Assembly (NCBI RefSeq): GCF_900115475.1
Contig: NZ_FOWP01000005.1
Location: 1 to 64,000 of the forward strand
DNA from: Ectopseudomonas composti
GTDB taxonomy: Bacteria > Pseudomonadota > Gammaproteobacteria > Pseudomonadales > Pseudomonadaceae
Direction: 5' to 3'
Length of the DNA: 64,000 nt
Position 1 is the first letter of the stretch. Each line of letters opens with the position of its first letter. Of this stretch, positions 1-8,568 are shown in pieces. The notes below the pieces were generated by a model. It saw nothing but the letters and a program-made list of their open reading frames with translations. It was not told where the DNA came from and did no database searches. A program made the translations under genes and the position numbers.

Positions 1-528
1 GTCAGCGAGTGGGAAGCACTGCGCGTGTATATGGAGCAAGGCCCGTCAGCGCTGCCACCGACACCACCACGGGAACATGAAGAAGGCACGCTGGAATATT
101 TCTACTTCGCCCGCGATACCTACAAGGAATGCCATGGCGTTATCAGCTACAGCGGATGGTGGCTGCTGCAGCTCTTCACGGGCTGGACTATTCCCTGCTA
201 TATCGGCGAATGGTTCGAGCGCCTGCCCAAGGCTGGCTTCCCCAAAGCCGTGCGTGAATGGTCAAAACCCTTGCCCCCCGAACAATGGACCAAGCCCAGC
301 GACGAGCTGCTGAGCCAAAGTGCCGCGATCAACGCGGCGTTCACCACTGGCTTGAGCTTCCCCGAATATTTCAAGAGTCCTTTGGCTGCTTTCCAGAGCC
401 CGGCAGATGCCGCTCCAGTAAAAACCAAAGGCAAGGGCAAGAGAGCCCGCAACCGTGCTGCTGCCGAGGCCAGAGCAAAGAGTGAACAGCCCGCCTCGAA
501 TAAGCACGACCAGCACAGCAACGACTAG
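1..528 (+). CDS. C-terminal part of an unrecognised accessory protein (5' end outside window)
   Basis: The reading frame is open from the first base, so the gene probably begins upstream. A GTG at 25 is the first possible start inside the window, but it has no clear ribosome binding site. The visible part has a hydrophobic aromatic stretch (GWWLLQLFTGWTIP, near residue 52 of this fragment), a proline-rich middle, and a basic Ala/Lys/Arg-rich tail that looks disordered. It precedes two related membrane proteins in the same orientation, so it probably belongs to the same accessory cluster, possibly type VI secretion or toxin-associated. That assignment is inference, and no catalytic motif is visible. 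Confidence 0.5.
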   Translation, partial: VSEWEALRVYMEQGPSALPPTPPREHEEGTLEYFYFARDTYKECHGVISYSGWWLLQLFTGWTIPCYIGEWFERLPKAGFPKAVREWSKPLPPEQWTKPSDELLSQSAAINAAFTTGLSFPEYFKSPLAAFQSPADAAPVKTKGKGKRARNRAAAEARAKSEQPASNKHDQHSND

Positions 529-746
529 CCCTCTACCGACCCGCTAATATCGCAGTCGGATTCGAGTGCTATGAATGATTAAGTCAAAGCAAGTGCGGTG
601 ACAATGAGTAGATACCACTTCAATCAGCACGGCCGGGCGAGCGCAAAGCTTGGCTAAAAGCTCAAGGACGGAACCGGCGACAAGGCTGAGCAGCCCTTCT
701 GGGCCGATGAACAGACCCATTCGGACAGCCAGCCGTAAGGATGCCC

Positions 747-1790
747 ATGACTGCCCACTACAGCCCAAGCGCCTACCAGCCAGCGCGCATTCCCGACCAG
801 CCAGCAGCGACCAAGCGCAGTTGGTTGTTCCGCTTTGGCAACTCGCGCCTGCCCTGGGGGCATACCGAGGACATCGTGCCCCATAGCATGCTGAGCCATA
901 CATCCCCCGCCGGTCTACGAGATGTCGAACGCTACGAGCACGCGCTGGAAACAGGGGAGGAGCAACGAGAAGCCTACGAACTGCTGGATTACCACCAGGT
1001 CATCGATCACGAACGCTATCGACATGCGTCACTCTCCAAACGCAGCCTGTTCTGGTTTTATCTATGGGGGGGGGGGCGCTTTGTTTTTTGGGTGATGGCA
1101 CTTTTATCTCCAGTAATCTGGGCGTGGCTATCTTGGGTTCTTGATGGCGAGTTCACGACCAACTTATGGATGTTCGCCAAAGAAACAACATGGTATCTGA
1201 CGGTTCCCCTCGCCTGCTGGGCCATAGGCTCCCTAGTTGTTCACAAGCTTACCAACTGGGCCGTTCGCCCTTCCAAAGGCCCGCTCTGGGAGTTCAACCG
1301 CCGCACCGGCATGGTCACCATCTTCGATTACGACAATATGGGCGAGTACAAACGCAGCGGCACCATCGGCGAGTTCACCTACCCCTTTTATGAGTTCGAT
1401 GCCTATATCAGTAGCGGCCCCGACCGCCAGGGGCTGATCTGGCATCAACTGCATCTGGTGCATCGCTATCACGACCTGTCTATCAATCTTTTCCCTATCG
1501 TGCCCAAGGACTCCAGCATGTCGCCGCACTTCGCCGCCTGGGACTTTCTGCAGAACTACATGGACATTGGCCGCCCGCTGCCGGATATCCCGCTGTTCGA
1601 GAAACACCGTGCGAACGACCCGACCACGGCGGCACATGACCGCCGCACGGCTCGCCCCGAGCGCTACTGGCGGGATATGGACGATAAGACCTGGGAGGCG
1701 CAATTGATGCAGAACCTGGGCCGGGTCAACGCCTATGACATTACTGGCCGCCTCAACCTGATGGATCGCCATGTGCGTTATGCCGATTGA
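747..1790 (+). CDS. Two-TM membrane protein, DUF6708-like, with G11 tract
   Basis: About 347 aa. TAAGG at 736-740 abuts an ATG at 741, so the ATG at 747 (6-nt spacing) is the better start. After a Pro-rich cytoplasmic N-terminus (about 110 aa) come two hydrophobic segments (about residues 108-130 and 148-168). A soluble domain follows, beginning with a 'FNRRTGM' motif. Its C-terminal part ('LPDIPLFEKHR', 'AAHDRRTARP', 'RYWRDM') is shared with the protein at 3100-4350, so the two are paralogues. I associate this architecture with DUF6708 proteins near type VI secretion clusters, at moderate confidence. Eleven G residues at 1066-1076 lie in the coding frame just before the first membrane segment. 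One base gained or lost would frameshift the gene. Confidence 0.6.
   Translation: MTAHYSPSAYQPARIPDQPAATKRSWLFRFGNSRLPWGHTEDIVPHSMLSHTSPAGLRDVERYEHALETGEEQREAYELLDYHQVIDHERYRHASLSKRSLFWFYLWGGGRFVFWVMALLSPVIWAWLSWVLDGEFTTNLWMFAKETTWYLTVPLACWAIGSLVVHKLTNWAVRPSKGPLWEFNRRTGMVTIFDYDNMGEYKRSGTIGEFTYPFYEFDAYISSGPDRQGLIWHQLHLVHRYHDLSINLFPIVPKDSSMSPHFAAWDFLQNYMDIGRPLPDIPLFEKHRANDPTTAAHDRRTARPERYWRDMDDKTWEAQLMQNLGRVNAYDITGRLNLMDRHVRYAD
1066..1076 (+). repeat. Homopolymeric G11 tract inside a coding region
   Basis: Eleven consecutive G bases encode Trp-Gly-Gly-Gly in the paralogue at 747-1790. The frame is intact at length 11. Tracts of this length are typical slipped-strand mispairing sites, and they are also a common place for sequencing error. 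Confidence 0.85.
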
Positions 1791-1840
1791 TTGCAGACAA
1801 CCAAGCTCAACCTCCAACAACACACTCAAGGAAGGAACGC

Positions 1841-2125
1841 ATGAACAAGATGGACTTCAAAATGCCGCTGGGCGCTGTCATTCACCTGCTCGCGGTGATC
1901 TGGATCAGCATGGAACCCCGCTATGAAGGCCTGTTCGTCTGGATGCTGCCATTTTTGGCGTTGAACCTGGTCGGCATGCTGCTGGTCATGCTCGACAAGA
2001 CCAAACTGGGTGCCATCTTGTTTATCGTCGGCTGTGTGCCATTCGTCCCCGTCGGCGTCATCGGTATTCTCGGCGCGAAGAAATCGCTTCAGGGCCTGAG
2101 CGAACCTGCACCGACTAACGCCTGA
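1841..2125 (+). CDS. Small three-TM membrane protein, unknown
   Basis: 94 aa from the ATG at 1841. A strong ribosome binding site (AAGGAAGGA, about 1828-1836) decides this start over an upstream TTG at 1787 that overlaps the previous stop. The protein is almost all membrane: hydrophobic segments near residues 9-25, 29-48 and 56-77, then a short Lys/Pro-containing tail. It lies 50 bp after the two-TM paralogue in the same orientation and is probably cotranscribed. In toxin-associated clusters such small integral membrane proteins are often immunity or accessory factors, but nothing in the sequence proves that here. Confidence 0.65.
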   Translation: MNKMDFKMPLGAVIHLLAVIWISMEPRYEGLFVWMLPFLALNLVGMLLVMLDKTKLGAILFIVGCVPFVPVGVIGILGAKKSLQGLSEPAPTNA

Positions 2126-2154
2126 GACTGGTCCCTGGTCAGGCCGCACCGTTC

Positions 2155-2445
2155 TCAGCCTTGAGTACGGCGCGCATGCATCAGCACGCCCCCCAACACC
2201 AGCATCCCCAACACCCCCGCTCCGACGAACAGCCCTTCATACCCCAACGCCTTGGCCAGCACCCCGCTGCTGGCCCCGACGAAACCGGACAGCAGCAACT
2301 GTGCCGGGGCCTGCAGGGCGGCGATGCCGACGGCCTGCAGGGCGCCGAACAGGATCAGCGCACGCAGCACGCTAATGCGGGCGTAAAGCAGGCCGCCCAG
2401 CAAGGCGCCGCCGATGCCGGCCAGCCCGCTGGAGCAGGCTATCAA
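2155..2445 (-). pseudogene. Decayed copy of the 3' end of the MFS gene
   Basis: The minus-strand translation matches the C-terminal part of the MFS transporter at 4597-5868 almost residue for residue ('GIGGALLGGLLYARI', 'LLLSGFVGASSGVLAKALGY'). It lacks about 50 internal residues, an in-frame loss of 150 bp. The junction corresponds to joining CAGGG at 4786-4790 with CAGGG at 4936-4940 of the intact gene. There is no N-terminal half, so it cannot make a transporter. It is a duplicated 3' fragment left beside the inserted accessory genes. Similarity stops near 2428, just before the ribosome binding site of the next plus-strand gene. Confidence 0.8.
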
Positions 2446-2482
2446 GCACGGGCCGTTTGGTCGCCAGCAGCGTCTGGAGCAA

Positions 2483-3103
2483 ATGAATGACCCTCTTCAG
2501 GCCTACCAGCAACTGCTCGGTATCATGGGCGCTCCTATCGTCCGTATCGAACGCATGGCACAGTGGCTAGAACAAGCCAGCGAAGATGATCGCCAGCGCC
2601 TGCAAGTGAGCCAGCAGGAGCAGCGTGTCGTACTGGGCGCCGGGGACTGGGTGGTGGAGATTGCCAGTCCACTGCTCGGCCAGTTCCGTAATGGCCTGGA
2701 CTTCAACCTGCTAGCCTGGGAGCGTCTGCGTACCCGTAGCCGTGCCTCAGGCTGGAACAACCAGCACCCCATCAAAATCGATAAGGAGAAGCTGGGAGCG
2801 GTGCTGCTGAAAGACAATCGCCTGCTGTTCGTGTTGCCCGGGATGCACCAGATGATTGCCCAACGCGATCCACGCCGTAATCTGCATACCATCCAATACA
2901 GCCTGAAAGTCTGTGCGCAATTCCACCTGGGGGAAGCCATGTGCTATGCCAACGACCCCTTCCCCGGCTATAACCGCATCACTCTCCCGCAACCCACTCC
3001 ACGTCAATGGAAGCCCTATAGCGCAGGCACGCCTATCGACCTGGAAACCCTTGATGAAGCCGCTTACTGGCTGATCAGCAAACGAGACTTCACCGACCAA
3101 TGA
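2483..3103 (+). CDS. Unrecognised 206-aa soluble protein, coupled to the downstream paralogue
   Basis: ATG at 2483 with GGAG at about 2476-2479. The reading frame is open further upstream, but that part is MFS remnant DNA. The protein looks soluble, with no signal peptide or membrane segment, and is rich in Gln, Arg and Leu. Its C-terminal region contains a conserved-looking 'GEAMCYANDPFPGYNRI' patch. I do not recognise a family. Its stop overlaps the start of the next gene (ATGA at 3100-3103), which implies translational coupling and a shared role with the two-TM protein. The pair resembles effector/immunity or effector/adaptor gene pairs in layout only. Confidence 0.6.
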   Translation: MNDPLQAYQQLLGIMGAPIVRIERMAQWLEQASEDDRQRLQVSQQEQRVVLGAGDWVVEIASPLLGQFRNGLDFNLLAWERLRTRSRASGWNNQHPIKIDKEKLGAVLLKDNRLLFVLPGMHQMIAQRDPRRNLHTIQYSLKVCAQFHLGEAMCYANDPFPGYNRITLPQPTPRQWKPYSAGTPIDLETLDEAAYWLISKRDFTDQ

Positions 3104-4350
3104 ATGCGCCTGCCCCATCAGATCACTACGCCCCGTCCACCTACCGCAGCACGGCCATCCCTGCCCAGCCGCCACACAAATGGCCGCAGGAGGCCAACCG
3201 TAGCGGCCCCACTCGCACACCGCTGCGCTGGGGACACTATGCCCATCTAGAGCCTTGGCAGGATATTGATGCGCAACTTCAACCCGGTATGCGTAACTTT
3301 CTCGACGGCAAGGGAGAGGACGATCTTTATATCAACCATAAACGCTGGAAATTCGAAAACTCCAGCAAATGGATGATTTTGATCCCATATTTGAAATGGT
3401 GGTCGATTTTATTTGCTCCGTGGCTTTTCTGGGTTATAGCTGTCGGCTCAGGAATATTCCCTCTATTTGAGTCGCAAATTAAAAATGACCGCTACGGTGC
3501 ATTCATATTTCTCTCACTTGCAATTTGTGTGCTCTCTATCGTAATGATGGGGCTTAGCGCGTATTACATGTGGACCGACACGCCCAACATAAAAAAATAT
3601 TTAATCCAAAGCACTTGCGGATTAATATCTGCATTATTGGTAACCCTTTTAGTTTTCTTTTTTTATGGATTTGACCAAGATTTATTGTGGCTATGTACAG
3701 CCATGGCCTTCAGCGTCTTTATGGGGCTGATCGGCTGGGATTACCTGCAGGATCTTTATTTGCGCGTCTTTGTCCATGATGGCAGCGGTTTCAATCGCCA
3801 GACCGGCATGCTCACCATCGGTCGCTTTTGGCGCAAACCCTTCTCGGCGCCACTCTACGAGTTCGACGCCACCCTGGAATTTCGTCCAGGCCCTCATGGC
3901 AATAGCGGTTTCGCCATCTGGCTGCATCACCGTTACTGCGATGTCCAGGTCGCACTGGGCGGCAAGCTCCAGTCACTCGGCATGAACCTCGAAGAATCCC
4001 TGGCATTCTGGGACAGCCTGCAGCGCTACATGGACGTCACCCAACCCCTGCCGGATCTGCCTCTACTCGAACAGTTCCGCCACCTGGATCCGGTTACTGC
4101 CGCCCATGATCAACAGCAGGGCCGCCCACCTCGTCGCTGGCGTGACATGCCCTATCGCGCCTGGGAGCGTCGTGGCAGAGCCGAGACCATGGCCCGTAAT
4201 CGCGACTACAAATGGCAACAACAGCCCTGCATCCTGCAGGCAAAGATCGATCCCAGCCTGAGCATTGAAACCTATTACCGCAGCCAGGAAGCCAAGGGCA
4301 TAGCAGCCACTCCTAAAGCCGATGATTTCGATGCCATTCATCGTGGCTAA
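3100..4350 (+). CDS. Four-TM membrane protein, DUF6708-like paralogue
   Basis: 416 aa, starting in an ATGA overlap with the previous gene. A Pro-rich N-terminus is followed by an 'LDGKGEDDLYI' region, then hydrophobic segments at about residues 100-125, 140-160, 170-190 and 195-212. The C-terminal soluble domain has 'FNRQTGM', 'LPDLPLLEQFR', 'AAHDQQQGRP' and 'RRWRDMP' motifs shared with the protein at 747-1790. The stretch 3350-3720 is clearly richer in A and T than the flanks (runs such as AAAAAAT and TTTTCTTTTTTTA), so the membrane part may have a different history from the GC-rich ends. A type VI secretion or toxin association is inferred from family recognition only. Confidence 0.6.
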   Translation: MNAPAPSDHYAPSTYRSTAIPAQPPHKWPQEANRSGPTRTPLRWGHYAHLEPWQDIDAQLQPGMRNFLDGKGEDDLYINHKRWKFENSSKWMILIPYLKWWSILFAPWLFWVIAVGSGIFPLFESQIKNDRYGAFIFLSLAICVLSIVMMGLSAYYMWTDTPNIKKYLIQSTCGLISALLVTLLVFFFYGFDQDLLWLCTAMAFSVFMGLIGWDYLQDLYLRVFVHDGSGFNRQTGMLTIGRFWRKPFSAPLYEFDATLEFRPGPHGNSGFAIWLHHRYCDVQVALGGKLQSLGMNLEESLAFWDSLQRYMDVTQPLPDLPLLEQFRHLDPVTAAHDQQQGRPPRRWRDMPYRAWERRGRAETMARNRDYKWQQQPCILQAKIDPSLSIETYYRSQEAKGIAATPKADDFDAIHRG

Positions 4351-4359
4351 TGCAAGGCA

Positions 4360-4590
4360 ATGGATATACCTACCCCCTCGACTCACCATCCGCCTACCGC
4401 AGCACGGCCATCCCTGACAAATGGCCGCAGGACGCCAACCGCAGCTGCCCCACTTGCCTATGCCCATCAGGGGCCCAGGCAGGATATCGATGCACAACTT
4501 CCAACCGGTATGCGTAACTTTCTCGATTGCAAGGACGAGGATGATCTTTATATCTCTATCAGATCAAAACAATTCAAATTAAGCAGATGT
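4360..4590 (+). pseudogene. Truncated remnant of the DUF6708-like paralogue
   Basis: This stretch repeats the 5' end of the gene at 3100-4350. Matching DNA and residues include 'TYRSTAIP'-like DNA (out of frame here) and then in frame 'QDIDAQLxPGMRNFLD' and 'DDLYI'. Small indels shift the frame near the start, and similarity is lost after about 4555. There the sequence becomes AT-rich and runs into the 3' end of the MFS gene. It is a dead copy, showing that the array once held more copies or was rearranged. Confidence 0.7.
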
Positions 4591-4596
4591 GTTGCT

Positions 4597-5868
4597 TCAG
4601 CTTTGAGCATTAATTGTATGCCGCTGTATTTTCTGAGAATGGCGCCCATGTACTAGCACGACGAGTAACACCAACATCCCCAATCCGCCCGCAACGACAA
4701 ACAACCCCTCATACCCCAACGCCTTGGCCAGCACCCCGCTGCTGGCCCCGACGAAGCCGGACAGCAGCAACTGTACCGAGGCCTGCAGGGTGAAGTCGGC
4801 GCCTTCATGTTCGGGGCGGCACATGCGCATCATCGCGGCGAACAGGGCGACAGTGGACATACCGTCGGCCACCTGTTCGAACAGGGTCACGGCGTAGACC
4901 AGCCCGTTATTGGCGCCCTGCCCCACCAACAAGGCCAGGGCGGCGATGCCGACGGCCTGCAGGGCACCGAACAGGATCAGCGCGCGCAGCACGCCGATAC
5001 GGGCGTAGAGCAGGCCGCCGAGCAAGGCGCCGCCGATGCCGGCCAGGCTGCTGATCAACGTCAGTTGGCCAAGCTCCCCGGTGCTCCAGCCCTGATCCAC
5101 CAGCATCGGCTTGATCATCGGCGAGCCCAGCGAGTCGCCCAATTTGAAGGTCAGTACCACCGCCAACCACAGCAGCATGCCGGGTTGCGCCAACAGGCCA
5201 CGGTAGTGGTCGAACAGCAGACGAGGGCCGAGGGCGTTTTCAGCCAGAGCAGGCTGGAACGGCAACACGCGGCGCTCGGGAAACAGCCAGATCGGCACGG
5301 TCATCAGCAGGATCAGACCGGCCAACAGTCCCACGGCCAGGTTCCAGCCCAGCGGGTCGATCACCAGCAGCAGGCCACTGCCACTGACGATCATACCGAC
5401 CTTGTAGCCACCGACCTGTAGGCTGTTGCCCAGGCCGCGCCAGCGCTCGGGTAGCAAGCGCACGGTGAGGCCGTCGGTGGCGATGTCCTGGGTCGAGGCC
5501 AGCAGGTTAATCAGTAGCAGCAAGCCGAGCAACAACCACAGGCCGGAGCCGAACAATGTCTGCGGGGCGAGTAGCGCCAACGCGGCGACACAGATAATCA
5601 CCCCGCTTTGCAGCGGCAGAATCCAGCCACGGTGGTGGCCCAGTCGAGGTGAAGCCAGACGGTCGATCCAGGGCGCCCATAAGACTTTGAGCAACCAGGG
5701 CAGCGCCAGTAGCTTGAGCAGGCCGATCAGCGCCAGGTCGACGCCATGCTGGCGCAGCAGCACCGGTAGCGAGTGGGCGATCAGCCCGGATGGCAAACCC
5801 TGAGCACAATAGAGCGAGGCCAGCAGCACCAGCGTGGCGTTGGACGGGCGAGGTGCAGTGGGCGACAT
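4597..5868 (-). CDS. MFS transporter, AmpG/RhtX-FptX-like
   Basis: 423 aa from the ATG at 5868; a TTG at 5886 is the longer alternative. It has about twelve hydrophobic segments, a 'LYCAQGLPSGL' N-terminal signature and an 'STQDIATDG' motif after TM4. These features fit the peptide/siderophore branch of the major facilitator family (AmpG, RhtX/FptX). The substrate is unknown, with siderophore or peptidoglycan-fragment import both possible. The last residues (after about residue 405) differ from the duplicate at 2155-2445. The 3' end abuts the remnant at 4360-4590, suggesting the cassette inserted next to this gene and copied its 3' end. Confidence 0.75.
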   Translation of the reverse strand: MSPTAPRPSNATLVLLASLYCAQGLPSGLIAHSLPVLLRQHGVDLALIGLLKLLALPWLLKVLWAPWIDRLASPRLGHHRGWILPLQSGVIICVAALALLAPQTLFGSGLWLLLGLLLLINLLASTQDIATDGLTVRLLPERWRGLGNSLQVGGYKVGMIVSGSGLLLVIDPLGWNLAVGLLAGLILLMTVPIWLFPERRVLPFQPALAENALGPRLLFDHYRGLLAQPGMLLWLAVVLTFKLGDSLGSPMIKPMLVDQGWSTGELGQLTLISSLAGIGGALLGGLLYARIGVLRALILFGALQAVGIAALALLVGQGANNGLVYAVTLFEQVADGMSTVALFAAMMRMCRPEHEGADFTLQASVQLLLSGFVGASSGVLAKALGYEGLFVVAGGLGMLVLLVVLVHGRHSQKIQRHTINAQS

Positions 5869-6000
5869 GGCGGGCGCTCGCGGCAAAAGCGCAAGCCTAG
5901 TGGTTTGCGCATGCGGGCGGCAACGAGGCGGTGGTTACAGTTCGTAGCTCGGCGGGTCGCGGCTGAAGCCCCTCCCACGGGGCAGGACGTTCGATTAGTT

Positions 6001-6057
6001 GTAGCCCGGATGCAATCCGGGGCCGTTGCTATCACTCCCGGATTGCATCCGGGCTAC
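6001..6057. repeat. REP family A pair (inverted)
   Basis: GTAGCCCGGATGCAATCCGG and its inverse face each other across about 15 bp. The same sequence occurs at 9371-9430 (pair) and 13175-13195 (single). It lies 3' of both znuA and the MFS region and may act as a hairpin end for transcripts. A degenerate 'GCGGCTGAAGCCCCTCCCAC' element lies just upstream (about 5958-5980). Confidence 0.85.
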
Positions 6058-6085
6058 GTGAAAAACCTTCACGAAGCCAAAGATC

Positions 6086-7060
6086 TCACAAGCTATTCAG
6101 GCACTCGGTCAGACCGCCAGCCAGACTCTCCAGCAACTGCTCGTAACCGCTGGCGTTGACCGGCAAGGTGCCGCCCAGGGCGTCCAGTTCCGCCAGTTTG
6201 ACCGGCAAGCCAGCGGTGAGGGTTTCGGCCAGGCGTGGGCGCAATGGTGGTTCACTGAACACGCAGCTCGGGCCGGTCTGCTGCAGACGCTCGCGCATCG
6301 CAGCGACATGTCGCGCACCCGGCTGTACCTCAGTCAGCACGCTGAACACCCCAGCGTGCTTGAGGCCATAGGCGGCCTCGAAGTAATCGAAGGCTTCGTG
6401 GAAGACGAAATACGGCTTGCCCTGCAAGGCGGCCAATTGCGCGCGGATACGGCCGTCGAGCGCGTCCAGGCGCGCGTCGAAGGCTTTCAGGTTGGCAGCG
6501 TAGCGCTCGGCGTTGGCGGCATCCAGCTTGCTTAGGTCTGCCGCCATGCGCGCGGCGATGACCTTGGCGTTAGCGGCAGCCAACCACAGGTGCGCATCCA
6601 GGCTACCCGGGCGGTGATCGTGGTCATGGCCGAGGTCGTCAGCGGCATGCTCATGGGCGTGATCGTGGTTCTCGTGGTCATTATCGTGTTCGTGCTCGCT
6701 ATCACCGAAGTGACGCAGGGTCATGCCGGGCAGATCCTGCACGGCCACCTGGGGCTTGTCACGGCTGCTCAGCACGCGCGGCAGAAAGGCCTCCATGTCC
6801 GGGCCGATCCAGTACAGCAGGTCGGCATCACGCACTCGCCGTACGTCGGATGGGCGCAACGCATAGTGGTGCGGCGAAGCGCCCGGTGGCAGCAACACCT
6901 CAGGCTGACCAACGCCATCCTGCACCGCCGCGGCGATCAGTTGCAGCGGCTTGATACTGGTCAGGACGCGCACTTCGGCCTGAGCGCTGGCGACGAAAAA
7001 CAGGGTAAAGAGACAGAAAAGACGCAACACGGGGCATACTCGAATGGAATTGAAGGGCAT
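6086..7060 (-). CDS. znuA: Zinc ABC transporter, periplasmic zinc-binding protein ZnuA
   Basis: 324 aa. Binds Zn2+ in the periplasm and delivers it to ZnuB/ZnuC. There is a signal peptide (residues 1-28, ending SAQA). A helical-backbone binding protein fold follows, with metal-ligand histidines in 'SPHHYALRPSD', in 'SLDAHLW' and in 'FHEAFDYF'. Between the first and second lies a His/Asp-rich loop (about residues 122-150, HEHDNDHENHDHAHEH), the hallmark of ZnuA. It is transcribed divergently from zur-znuC-znuB across a 237-bp promoter region containing a Zur-like box. The order matches P. aeruginosa PA5498-PA5501. Confidence 0.95.
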   Translation of the reverse strand: MPFNSIRVCPVLRLFCLFTLFFVASAQAEVRVLTSIKPLQLIAAAVQDGVGQPEVLLPPGASPHHYALRPSDVRRVRDADLLYWIGPDMEAFLPRVLSSRDKPQVAVQDLPGMTLRHFGDSEHEHDNDHENHDHAHEHAADDLGHDHDHRPGSLDAHLWLAAANAKVIAARMAADLSKLDAANAERYAANLKAFDARLDALDGRIRAQLAALQGKPYFVFHEAFDYFEAAYGLKHAGVFSVLTEVQPGARHVAAMRERLQQTGPSCVFSEPPLRPRLAETLTAGLPVKLAELDALGGTLPVNASGYEQLLESLAGGLTECLNSL

Positions 7061-7257
7061 CTCTAGAAACGTAGGCGAGGCAGTCAGCGCAATACCGATG
7101 GCGGCCCCGCAAAAACAGGCGAAACGACCAACGGGAGTAACAGCCGAAGGCTGGCCAGTAGGGCGAAAGCGCAGTTCACAAGCTGTAAATGAGCATTTTA
7201 AGCCTGTTTTTAACGCAGCGATGGCAACGCAGGTAGTTTTTAGAGACGCCCTGAACG

Positions 7258-7272
7258 GGTAACATAATAACG
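7258..7272. promoter_or_regulatory. Candidate Zur box in the znuA/zur divergent promoter
   Basis: On the minus strand the sequence reads CGTTATTATGTTACC. It matches the TGTTATA-N-TATAACA Zur consensus at about ten of the thirteen central positions, weaker than the box at 50620. It lies 26 bp upstream of the zur start, in the right place for autoregulation of zur-znuCB. Whether it also serves znuA (200 bp away) is unclear. Confidence 0.5.
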
Positions 7273-7297
7273 TCTCTTATCAGCGCCGTCCTTGCCC

Positions 7298-7779
7298 ATG
7301 ACCGAAACACCCCTGGCTGCACGCCCTCACGACCACTCCCGCTGCGTCAGCCATGCCCTGGCCGAGGCAGAAGCCATCTGCGCGCGCCAGGGCCTGCGCC
7401 TGACCGCGCTGCGCAAGCGCGTGCTGGAGCTGGTGTGGGCCAGCCACAAGCCGCTAGGCGCCTATGACATCCTCGGCGTGCTGAGCGACGAAGATGGCCG
7501 CCGCGCAGCGCCACCCACGGTGTACCGCGCACTGGATTTCCTGTTGGAAAACGGCCTGGTGCACCGCATCGCATCACTTAACGCCTTCGTCGGCTGCAGT
7601 CACCCGGAGCACGCGCATCAGGGCCAGTTCCTGATCTGCCGCGAGTGCCATGCGGCGACCGAGCTGGAGCAACCGGCGATCAGCCAGGCCATCGTCGATG
7701 GCGCGGCGGGCGTCGGTTTCGTCGTCGAAAGCCAGACCGTGGAAGTGGTCGGCCTCTGCGCAGGCTGCAAGGGCGCGGC

Positions 7780-7783
<4 letters not shown>
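7298..7783 (+). CDS. zur: Zinc uptake regulator Zur (Fur family)
   Basis: 161 aa from the ATG at 7298 (an upstream TTG at 7292 is less likely). Zn2+-loaded dimer that represses zinc-uptake and zinc-sparing genes. An N-terminal winged helix with '[13 protein letters not shown]' and '[20 protein letters not shown]' is followed by a dimerisation domain. The structural zinc cysteines form two pairs, Cys114-x2-Cys117 and Cys154-x2-Cys157. Regulatory-site histidines lie in '[10 protein letters not shown]'. The stop overlaps the znuC start (ATGA), so regulator and transporter are translated together. Likely targets in this window are its own promoter and the box at 50620-50634. Confidence 0.95.

Positions 7784-8568
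<785 letters not shown>

Noticed and set aside
2161..2490. Plus-strand frame over the MFS remnant
   Set aside because: It is the complement of the decayed MFS fragment; Gln/His/Ala-rich translation and no ribosome binding site.
6001..6057. Inverted repeats as insertion-sequence ends
   Set aside because: Repeats face each other across only about 15 bp, no transposase is present, and identical units recur between other genes. REP-type is the better call.
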